This document shows positions 9,362 through 15,769 of a stretch of 64,000 nucleotides of DNA, one piece after another. The translations under genes and the position numbers were made by a program. Below the pieces are notes generated by a model. It was given only the letters and a program-made list of their open reading frames with translations, made no database searches and was not told the origin of the DNA. How positions within the stretch are numbered: the stretch's first letter is position 1; each line of letters begins with the position of its first letter. The stretch comes from CAXSBA01 sp965277105 (GTDB lineage Bacteria; Spirochaetota; UBA12135; COTS27; CAXSBA01): assembly GCA_965277105.1 (NCBI GenBank), contig OZ255710.1, positions 930,001-994,000 of the forward strand, in the 5' to 3' direction.

Positions 9362-10032
9362 AAAAATACCAAGCAGAATTTTTAGGCACTTTTGCCCTAG
9401 TTTTTTGCGGTACTGGGGCAATTATCGTTAATGATTTAAACGGCGGGGTTATTGCTCACTTGGGCATTGCCCTTACTTTCGGCCTCATCATTGCCGTGAT
9501 GATTTACGCCTTTGGCGAAACTTCGGGAGCTCATTTTAATCCTGCAGTGACAGTTTCTTTTTGGTTCACTGGAAAACTTTCTGGCAAAATGGTATTGCCC
9601 TACATTACTTCTCAGCTTCTCGGTGCCTTGCTTGCTAGTGTTACCTTGCTTTTATTATTTCCCACTCACTCTACTCTAGGGGGAACCGTACCGGCGAACT
9701 CCATTATGCAGTCGTTTGTTTTAGAAATTATCATAACCTTTTTTTTAATGACAGTTATCATTCAAGTGACAACCAACTCGAAAGCCATTAGCCATTTTGC
9801 TGGTCTGGCTATTGGAGGAACTGTGCTTTTAGCAGCTCTTTTTGCTGGCCCAATATCAGGGGCTTCGATGAATCCCGCCCGCTCTTTGGGCCCAGCTTTA
9901 GTTTCTGGTGAATTAAATCACTTTTGGATTTATCTCACCGCCCCTTTTATTGGGACTCTCCTGGCAGGATTAAGTTGCCGGAGCATCAAGGGAAAAGAGT
10001 GCTGCTCGTGCTCCCCTTTTTCTAAGAAATAA
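9358..10032 (+). CDS. MIP family channel, NIP-like aquaporin
   Basis: Six-helix membrane channel of 224 residues with both pore signatures, HFNPAVT near residue 58 and SMNPARS near 170. The start is the ATG at 9358 inside the ATGA shared with the trpB stop; this gives the family-typical MKKYQAEFLGTFALVF. A reading from 9319 would only add residues overlapping trpB. By alignment with AqpZ, the selectivity filter reads Phe-Ala-Ala-Arg: the water-specific His is replaced by Ala. That suggests a wider pore for small neutral solutes such as glycerol or As(OH)3. This is inference. An ArsI-like gene lies 1.1 kb downstream, which fits an arsenic link. Confidence 0.9.
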   Translation: MKKYQAEFLGTFALVFCGTGAIIVNDLNGGVIAHLGIALTFGLIIAVMIYAFGETSGAHFNPAVTVSFWFTGKLSGKMVLPYITSQLLGALLASVTLLLLFPTHSTLGGTVPANSIMQSFVLEIIITFFLMTVIIQVTTNSKAISHFAGLAIGGTVLLAALFAGPISGASMNPARSLGPALVSGELNHFWIYLTAPFIGTLLAGLSCRSIKGKECCSCSPFSKK

Positions 10033-10036
10033 AGAA

Positions 10037-10132
10037 ATGGATAAAGGGATTACCGCTATTACCCGAGTAAGTAATCATCGAGATACTGCCTGCAAGACTT
10101 GGACTTTGCCTACAAAAAATATTAAAAAATAA
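10037..10132 (+). CDS. Possible 31-residue ORF, unrecognised
   Basis: A short ATG-started frame begins 4 bases after the aquaporin stop. It encodes a basic peptide containing NHRDTACKTWTLPTKN. I do not recognise it. It could be a small protein cotranscribed with trpB and the aquaporin, or the tail of a lost gene. It contains one Trp only, so it is not a classical trp leader peptide. The next 80 bases up to trpA hold nothing else I can identify. Confidence 0.25.
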   Translation: MDKGITAITRVSNHRDTACKTWTLPTKNIKK

Positions 10133-10214
10133 ACTAATTTCATGACTGATTAGTAGCACAAAGCATTATAAAGTCCTATGAAAAATTTAACCCAAGGAAT
10201 AAATAAAATTAACC

Positions 10215-11006
10215 ATGAACCCTCTAATAGAAAAAATCACCACCTCCAAATCTCCGCTTAACATTATGACTCATTTAGTAGCTGGTTATCCTAGCTTTAC
10301 CAGTAACCTTAAACTACTAAAAGTTATGGAAAAGTCAGGAGTGAGTATGGTAGAAATCCAAATTCCTTTTTCAGAGCCCATAGCCGATGGGAGCACCATC
10401 ACTTTAGCTAATCAAAGTGCCTTGGACAAGGGAGTAACTTTAGAAAAAGCTTTTGCGTTTATCGAAAAAGCTCGCTCGACTGTTACCTTGCCGCTAATTG
10501 TTATGACCTACTATAACATTCCCTATCAAATGGGATTAGAAAAATTTTTAAAAAAATGTCAAGCTTTAGGAGTGAGTGGATTAATTATTCCCGACATCCC
10601 TTTTGATGAAGAAAGGGAAGATTATTTTAAACTTATAAAAAGCTACAACTTATTACCTATTATAGTAATCTCCCCTACCACTCAAGAAAAACGCTTAGAG
10701 CAAATAATTCGCTTAACCAAAAAAAATCAAAGTTTTATTTATACGACTCTGAAAGTAGGCATTACTGGGAGTAAAAAAGATCTCAATAAAACAGGTATGG
10801 CTTTCTTAAAAAAAATTAAAAAAAAACTCACGGATCAGCAGATACCACTAGCCGCTGGTTTTGGGATTTCTAATAAAAACCAAATAGCAACTGTCAAAAA
10901 AAATAGCGATGTGGTGGTGATTGGGAGCTATATTATCGAGCTCTTTAATCAACAAGGGGCTGAAGGGGTAGAGAAATTCCTCCAAGAAGCACTAAGGCAA
11001 AATTAG
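10215..11006 (+). CDS. trpA: Tryptophan synthase alpha chain
   Basis: Cleaves indole-3-glycerol phosphate to indole, which channels to TrpB. 263 residues, normal length. The catalytic Glu (E49 equivalent) and Asp (D60 equivalent) both sit in MVEIQIPFSEPIADGSTI. Loop 2 contains LIIPDIPFDEE, and the phosphate-binding parts are KVGITGSKKD and LAAGFGISNKNQ. It starts at the ATG at 10215, about 180 bases after the aquaporin gene; a weak AAGGAA lies about 20 bases upstream. trpC and trpF are not in the window. Confidence 0.96.
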   Translation: MNPLIEKITTSKSPLNIMTHLVAGYPSFTSNLKLLKVMEKSGVSMVEIQIPFSEPIADGSTITLANQSALDKGVTLEKAFAFIEKARSTVTLPLIVMTYYNIPYQMGLEKFLKKCQALGVSGLIIPDIPFDEEREDYFKLIKSYNLLPIIVISPTTQEKRLEQIIRLTKKNQSFIYTTLKVGITGSKKDLNKTGMAFLKKIKKKLTDQQIPLAAGFGISNKNQIATVKKNSDVVVIGSYIIELFNQQGAEGVEKFLQEALRQN

Positions 11007-11031
11007 TTTTTTATGTATTTTATATTATAAT
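11003..11031 (+). promoter_or_regulatory. Probable promoter of the arsI-like gene
   Basis: TTAGTT at 11003-11008 and TATAAT at 11026-11031 have a 17-base spacer. Transcription would start near 11038, about 80 bases before the ATG at 11119. The -35 overlaps the trpA stop codon. Confidence 0.4.
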
Positions 11032-11055
11032 AGAAAGTATTAATTACTTAATATA

Positions 11056-11083
11056 TAGTTTAATCTATTTGTTATTTAAACTA
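11056..11083. promoter_or_regulatory. Inverted repeat in the arsI-like leader, candidate operator
   Basis: TAGTTTAA at 11056-11063 is the exact reverse complement of TTAAACTA at 11076-11083, separated by 12 bases. It lies just downstream of the predicted promoter, where an ArsR-type repressor could block transcription. No arsR gene is seen in the window. In such AT-rich DNA it may be chance. Confidence 0.3.
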
Positions 11084-11118
11084 AAAATAAACAAAGTTTC
11101 TAAAAAAGGAAGCAAAAC

Positions 11119-11562
11119 ATGAAAACATTACACATTCACCTGAGCGTCAACGACTTAGCAAAAAACATCGCATTTTATAGCTCGCTTTTTAAGGCTGAGC
11201 CTACTAAGACCAAAGAAGATTATGCTAAATGGGTACTAAGCGACCCTAAGGTTAATTTTAGCATCTCCCAAAGCAAGGAAGCCCAAGGGGGAATTGAGCA
11301 CCTAGGCATCCAAGTAGAAAACCAAGAGGAACTTCAAGAGGTTTATCAGCAAATGGAAGTAGCTGAAAAAGCAATAGAGGGGAAAATTCGTGAAGAAGGA
11401 GAAACTATTTGCTGTTATTCCAAGAGCGAAAAATCTTGGATCAAAGACCCCCAGAATGTTGAATGGGAAGTGTTTCATACCTTTGCTGATAGCGACACTT
11501 ATAAAGCAGAAAAATCCAACCAACCAAAAGCCAGTTCTTGCACGAGTAAAGGGTGCTGTTAA
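11119..11562 (+). CDS. arsI: ArsI/CadI family VOC metalloenzyme (organoarsenical lyase-like)
   Basis: 147-residue protein of the vicinal oxygen chelate fold. Known ArsI proteins are Fe(II) dioxygenases that break the C-As bond of trivalent organoarsenicals; CadI relatives respond to cadmium. It has the substrate-binding vicinal cysteines Cys98-Cys99 in EGETICCYSKSEKSW. Plausible metal ligands are a His near the N-terminus (HIHLSVNDL), His61 in GGIEHLGIQ and Glu117 in VEWEVF. The tail is cysteine-rich (SSCTSKGCC). The start has a GGA-type ribosome binding site. The NIP-like aquaporin upstream fits an arsenic-handling set, but no arsR, arsC or arsM is visible. Confidence 0.85.
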   Translation: MKTLHIHLSVNDLAKNIAFYSSLFKAEPTKTKEDYAKWVLSDPKVNFSISQSKEAQGGIEHLGIQVENQEELQEVYQQMEVAEKAIEGKIREEGETICCYSKSEKSWIKDPQNVEWEVFHTFADSDTYKAEKSNQPKASSCTSKGCC

Positions 11563-11624
11563 ATTAAAAATTTATTTAATTTAATTCTAAAGAAAACTTA
11601 GGGGAAAGCAAGAAGAAAAAAAAG

Positions 11625-11696
11625 CATCTCCACGGGGAATCGAACCCCGGTTGCCAGGATGAAAACCTGGTGTCCTAACCACTAGACGATGGAGAC
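11625..11696 (-). tRNA. tRNA-Glu (anticodon TTC)
   Basis: 72 bases. Acceptor arms GTCTCCA/TGGAGAT pair with one G-T, the anticodon stem CCAGG/CCTGG encloses TTTTCAT with anticodon TTC, and the T arm is CGGGG-TTCGATT-CCCCG. CCA is not encoded. It lies 8 bases downstream of tRNA-Lys on the same strand, so the two are probably one transcript. Confidence 0.96.
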
Positions 11697-11704
11697 TTAA
11701 AAAA

Positions 11705-11777
11705 TGAGCCACGATGGATTCGAACCATCGACCCACGCCTTAAAAGGGCGTTGCTCTACCAGCTGAGCTAGTGGCCC
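11705..11777 (-). tRNA. tRNA-Lys (anticodon TTT)
   Basis: 73 bases. Acceptor arms GGGCCAC/GTGGCTC, anticodon stem ACGCC/GGCGT around CTTTTAA with anticodon TTT, and T loop TTCGAAT. CCA is not encoded. A weak minus-strand -10 (TATATT) lies just upstream. Confidence 0.96.
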
Positions 11778-11995
11778 ATTGCGTAATAATTGTAATATAA
11801 AAATTAAAAAAATTATTTATTTTTTTTTAATCTACAGCAAAATTATTTACTACTTGACTTTTTGCTTTTTTTTTATTTAAAAAAATAGTTTTTTGTTATG
11901 GTGATTTTTTTCTATATAAATTTAGGATTATGACACAATGTTTTTAAAGATGGATTATAAATTTTATACTAAAACCGGGAATAGACTGTCGTAGA

Positions 11996-12314
11996 CTAAC
12001 AGAGATTATCATTAAGAGAGGAAAAACCTTTCCCTGTCTTTACTATGGGGAATAATTTATCAGCGCGGCTTATCTTTACAAGATTGATTACTTGATAGGG
12101 TTTTTTACTAAATGCCATTTGCCATTAATAGCCCTAACCATATAATCTCCTTTTATTCTATTCTCAATCTGTAAGGTTTTACGCTATTAAAAGTTTTTAG
12201 TTCATACTCTTTAGTGGCTTTGTTGATAGAGGCAATAAAATAAAAAGAAATAGAATTTTCTAAATTTCCGATAAATGGTAATCGGATCCCAATCGACGAA
12301 GCAAATGCTTTCAT
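11996..12314 (-). pseudogene. Decayed coding region between tRNA-Lys and tRNA-Leu
   Basis: Three short minus-strand frames follow each other and look like pieces of one lost gene. A 53-residue frame spans 12314-12153 (MKAFASSIGIRLPFIGN). A second frame ending at 12088 gives IKGDYMVRAINGKWHLVKN; within it the ATG at 12141 has a good AAAGGAG site. A third frame spans 12118-11996 and contains VINLVKISRADKLFPIVK. Joining them needs two frameshifts. The last piece faintly resembles the end of a STAS (anti-sigma antagonist) domain, which is a guess. The rest of the gap (11778-11995) is A/T-rich, with one promoter-like TTGTTA-16-TATAAA on the plus strand and no gene I can support. Confidence 0.35.
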
Positions 12315-12327
12315 AAATTATAAGATA

Positions 12328-12409
12328 TACCGGTGAAGAGACTTGAACTCTTACGCCTTGCGGCATTAGATCCTAAATCTAACGTGTCTACCAATTCCAC
12401 CACACCGGC
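12328..12409 (-). tRNA. tRNA-Leu (anticodon TAG)
   Basis: 82 bases, with the long variable arm of a class II tRNA (TGCCGCAAGGCGT). Acceptor arms GCCGGTG/CACCGGT, anticodon stem TTAGA/TCTAA around TTTAGGA with anticodon TAG. CCA is not encoded. Confidence 0.95.
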
Positions 12410-12428
12410 TTGAATAAAAAGTAGTAAT

Positions 12429-12434
12429 ATTATA
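12429..12434 (-). promoter_or_regulatory. -10 element for tRNA-Leu
   Basis: A perfect minus-strand TATAAT lies about 20 bases upstream of the tRNA 5' end, placing the transcript start near 12422. The -35 is not recognisable. Confidence 0.4.
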
Positions 12435-12604
12435 TCATAAATTATTATTTTTTAGCGATATTCTTACTCCCTTATAAAACAAAGAAAACAAAAGAAAAAA
12501 GTAATAATAGAAATTAATCTAACTTAATCATTTAATGATACAATTTTTTTATAAATAAAATTATTATACAAATATAAAAAAATTAAAAAGCTAGTCAGTA
12601 TTTT

Positions 12605-13084
12605 TTGCAGCAAAATTTACACATTATCACATTAGGGGTTAAGAGCCTTAAAAAATCCTTAGCGTTTTATGAAGGAGGACTGGGTTGGGAAAAATCTAAA
12701 GCAAGCGTCGAAGGAGAAATTGCTTTTTTCAAATTGGGGGGAATAGTTTTCTCGTTATACCCTCAAGAAAAACTACTCGAAGACATTGGAACTGCATCGC
12801 CCTCTTCTCCCTCTTCTACTAAATCTAATAATCCGGAAGCAAAATCTAAAAATACTACCAATACCATTACTTTAGCCTACAACACTCCATCAGAAAAAGC
12901 AGTGGATGAAGTGATGAAAAAAGTTACTCACCTAGGGGCGACTATCGTGAAACCACCGCAAAAAGTTTTCTGGGGAGGATATAGTGGTTATTTTAAAGAT
13001 TTAGATGGGCACTTGTTTGAAGTGGCCTATAACCCTTTTGTTGAGTTTGATGAAAAAGGCAATTTAATCTTAAAAGAAAATTAA
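12605..13084 (+). CDS. VOC (glyoxalase/bleomycin resistance) family protein
   Basis: 159 residues with the two-repeat VOC pattern: LHIITLGVKSLKKSLAFYE at the N-terminus and GYFKDLDGHLFEVAYNP at the C-terminus. The middle (about residues 65-90) is a Ser/Pro/Asn-rich insert. These proteins are usually dioxygenases, lyases or binding proteins; the substrate here is unknown. It lacks the CC pair of the ArsI-like gene. The start is a TTG with no clear ribosome binding site, chosen because the family starts just before ITLGV. It precedes the topoisomerase gene by 41 bases. Confidence 0.8.
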   Translation: MQQNLHIITLGVKSLKKSLAFYEGGLGWEKSKASVEGEIAFFKLGGIVFSLYPQEKLLEDIGTASPSSPSSTKSNNPEAKSKNTTNTITLAYNTPSEKAVDEVMKKVTHLGATIVKPPQKVFWGGYSGYFKDLDGHLFEVAYNPFVEFDEKGNLILKEN

Positions 13085-13125
13085 TCACTTCCCCTATTTT
13101 TTAAATCTCTACTTGAAGTAGCAAA

Positions 13126-15225
13126 ATGAAAAAAAGCAAAAGAAATTTTAAAAAGCTTTCTAATGTTGAGCATGTTCGCATTCGAACGGGAATGTGGTTA
13201 GGGCAGAATTCTTTAGCGGAATTTGAGCAGCACTTTTTTAAAAAAAAAACCGACAATACCTACCTGGTCGATCATGAAGAAATTACCGAAATCCCCGCCA
13301 AACTAAAATGTCTAGACGAAGTATGCATGAATGCTATCGATGAGTATAATCGCAACCTCAAAGACAAATCAATCCCAACTAAAAATAAAATGAAAGAACT
13401 AAACGTTACTCTTTCTGCTGATAAAAAAAGGATTACGGTTAGAGATGATGGGCGCGGGATACCGGCTAAAAATGCGGAGGCGGTTTTTCTCCATTTGATG
13501 TACGGGGAAAATTTCGATGACCTTTCTAAAGAAGAGCACATTGCTGGACAAAATGGAGTTGGAGTTTCTTTGGTTAGGATTGTTTCTCGTTACTTTAAAG
13601 TCGTTACCGAAAACCAAGGTAGACGCTACACCAAGTGTTTTACCCTTAACGATGATTTTAAAAAAAAAATAAGGGAGTTAGGAGTTAAAGAAAATCTCCT
13701 AGAAAAAATCTTCCTGCATTTTGATGAGCAGGGTAATTTCAACGATTTAAGATTAGTTGATGAAAGCATTAAAAGAAAAATTATTCGACTCTTCAATAAA
13801 AGCTCGATAAATACCAAGCTAGAAAATATTGATAAAAACCTGCATGGTACGGAAGTTAGTTTTGAGCTGGAACCAAAGTATTTTGACAACTTGGATGTAA
13901 GTTATAAAGAAAATTATTTAGAGCAGTACTTACAAGATTTAGCGATGACGAATCCAGGATTGATTATTTATTTTCATCATCTAAAAAAAAAGCAAGAATT
14001 TTTTTTCAAAAATGGACTTAGTGATATTTTTTCTTATGACCCTAAAAGTTATTATCGACTACTCTACGAAAATAAAAAAACCTATTTCAAGTTAGAAGCC
14101 ATTATCAAAAAAGAAGAAGGCAAAAGTTTGAACTGGGTAAACGCTAACTTTGTTTCTCTAGGGGGATCTTCTATTGAATACCTCCACAACCGCATCTACG
14201 ATGAGATTAGAAAAAAACCTTCTCTCATCTCCTATGAAAAGCGACTAAAATACGCTATTACCCGAAATGATATTCGGCAATGTTTTCATATGTATAATAA
14301 TTTTCATCTAATAGCTCCTCGTTTTAAAAGCCAGGACAAATCTTATCTCATCAACGATTTAAAAGAAGAAATTAGAAAAATAGTTAGCCTGCATTTAGAT
14401 AAAATGATTAGGAAGTTAGACTTAATCAATAAAATCAAAGAGGTAGTAGCGAGAAAAATAAAAATCAGGGAGCTCGACAAAGTGGATAAGGAAATGAAAA
14501 AAACTAGCCACACCCTTATCCCTAAATTTATTCCGTGTACGAGTAAAAAAACCACAGAAAAAAAAGTTCTCTTTTTAGGAGAAGGGGATTCGGCAATAGC
14601 TGGACTAAGGCCAGTGCGTAACCCCCAATTCCACGCTCTTTTTCCTTTGCGAGGGAAACCTCTAAACGTAAGAGAAATGCCTTTCCCCAAAATAATGATG
14701 AATGAAGAATTTAAAAATATTGTTAGAATCTTAAATCTTCCCGCTCCTAACCAAGAATGCCAACTAGAAAATCTTAATTTTAACCAAGTGGTAATTATCA
14801 CTGACGCGGATTTTGATGGCTATGCTATTCGCTCTTTAATCCTCAGTTTTTTTTATGAGTATTGGCCTAAACTATTTCAATACGATTTTATTTATTTAGC
14901 CGAAGCCCCCCTTTATGAGGTAGAGCTGGAAAACTCCAATAAAAAACGAGAGATTTTTTATTGTATTGATGACGGAGAATTTGATGCTTTATTGAAAAAG
15001 GCCCAAAATACTAATTGCCGATTAGTGCGAAAAAAAAGAAATAAGGGGTTAGGAGAAACTAGTAAATCGGCTATGACTTATGCCATTGAAAATTGTTTAA
15101 CTAAAGTAGGGTTAAAGAATAATAAAAAAGCTTCCCTAACTCAAAATCTCTGGTTTCATAAATCACTAGCCCATGAAAGAAGGAACACCATTGCCGAATA
15201 TCAGCAGCTTTTCTTACAGGAGTAA
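13126..15225 (+). CDS. Divergent type IIA topoisomerase B subunit (ATPase plus TOPRIM), second copy besides gyrB
   Basis: 699-residue protein with the domain order of GyrB/ParE. The GHKL ATPase has the catalytic Glu and Asn in LDEVCMNAIDE, DDGRGIP near residue 107 and GQNGVGVSL near 141. A transducer segment has the ATP-contacting lysine in RFKSQDKSY near 402. TOPRIM shows GEGDSAIAGLRP near 485, FPLRGKPLNVRE and the metal-binding DADFDGYAIRS near 559. Several of these (GQNGVG, SQDK for SQTK, FPLRGKPLNVRE, YEYWPKLF) resemble eukaryotic or large-phage topoisomerase II more than bacterial GyrB. A canonical gyrB lies at 28.5-30.5 kb. No GyrA/ParC-type partner is present in the window. Role (decatenation or other) is unknown. 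Confidence 0.85.
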   Translation: MKKSKRNFKKLSNVEHVRIRTGMWLGQNSLAEFEQHFFKKKTDNTYLVDHEEITEIPAKLKCLDEVCMNAIDEYNRNLKDKSIPTKNKMKELNVTLSADKKRITVRDDGRGIPAKNAEAVFLHLMYGENFDDLSKEEHIAGQNGVGVSLVRIVSRYFKVVTENQGRRYTKCFTLNDDFKKKIRELGVKENLLEKIFLHFDEQGNFNDLRLVDESIKRKIIRLFNKSSINTKLENIDKNLHGTEVSFELEPKYFDNLDVSYKENYLEQYLQDLAMTNPGLIIYFHHLKKKQEFFFKNGLSDIFSYDPKSYYRLLYENKKTYFKLEAIIKKEEGKSLNWVNANFVSLGGSSIEYLHNRIYDEIRKKPSLISYEKRLKYAITRNDIRQCFHMYNNFHLIAPRFKSQDKSYLINDLKEEIRKIVSLHLDKMIRKLDLINKIKEVVARKIKIRELDKVDKEMKKTSHTLIPKFIPCTSKKTTEKKVLFLGEGDSAIAGLRPVRNPQFHALFPLRGKPLNVREMPFPKIMMNEEFKNIVRILNLPAPNQECQLENLNFNQVVIITDADFDGYAIRSLILSFFYEYWPKLFQYDFIYLAEAPLYEVELENSNKKREIFYCIDDGEFDALLKKAQNTNCRLVRKKRNKGLGETSKSAMTYAIENCLTKVGLKNNKKASLTQNLWFHKSLAHERRNTIAEYQQLFLQE

Positions 15226-15272
15226 TTTTTTAACTACTTTATTTATTTATATCTCTAATATCTATTTTTATT

Positions 15273-15740
15273 TTGCATCAATCACTTCCATCACTCGCAC
15301 TTAGAAAGATCCAAAAAGAGGACATCCCCGAAGTCCTGCGGGCTATGGAAGATTTCTGTTTTGTTTTAAAAATTCCTTTCCAAAAAAAATCGCGATTAAA
15401 AAATCTAAAGATGATTGTCCAAGAAAAAGAAAATCTAATATTCCAAATAGCGTATTTTAAAAAAAACCCTCAGGCCTTACTTGGCTACCTGGCGATTAGT
15501 TTAGGGTTTAGTTTTGAATTCGCGGGGCGAGATAGTTTTTTAGATGAAATCTACATTGCCCCTGAGTTTAGAAATCAAGGCTGGGGAAACATGCTTTTAA
15601 AAGAAGCCTTCTGCTTAGCTAAAAGTCAAGGGGCTAATTATATGCATATTGAAACTAAGAAAAACAAGAGAATTACTCGGTTCTATCAAAAAAATGGATT
15701 TAAAAAAAGGAAGTTTGTTCTGCAGTCGAAAAAGTTATGA
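15273..15740 (+). CDS. GNAT family N-acetyltransferase
   Basis: 155 residues. The acetyl-CoA pyrophosphate-binding motif A is clear as APEFRNQGWGNMLLKEA, preceded by the FLDEIYI strand and followed by the FYQKNGFKKRK motif B region. The acetyl acceptor cannot be predicted. The start is a TTG (MHQSLPSLALRKI) with no evident ribosome binding site. It follows the topoisomerase gene by 47 bases and may be cotranscribed. Confidence 0.85.
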   Translation: MHQSLPSLALRKIQKEDIPEVLRAMEDFCFVLKIPFQKKSRLKNLKMIVQEKENLIFQIAYFKKNPQALLGYLAISLGFSFEFAGRDSFLDEIYIAPEFRNQGWGNMLLKEAFCLAKSQGANYMHIETKKNKRITRFYQKNGFKKRKFVLQSKKL

Positions 15741-15769
15741 CCTAAATATTTAGCCGTTACTTTTTATCT

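Noticed and set aside
11778..11995. Small RNA gene with a promoter-like TTGTTA/TATAAA
   Set aside because: No conserved fold, terminator or known RNA signature could be recognised, and the sequence overlaps the end of the decayed coding region.
13272..14801. Several minus-strand frames inside the topoisomerase gene
   Set aside because: They are antisense shadows of a clearly coding plus-strand gene and have no family features.
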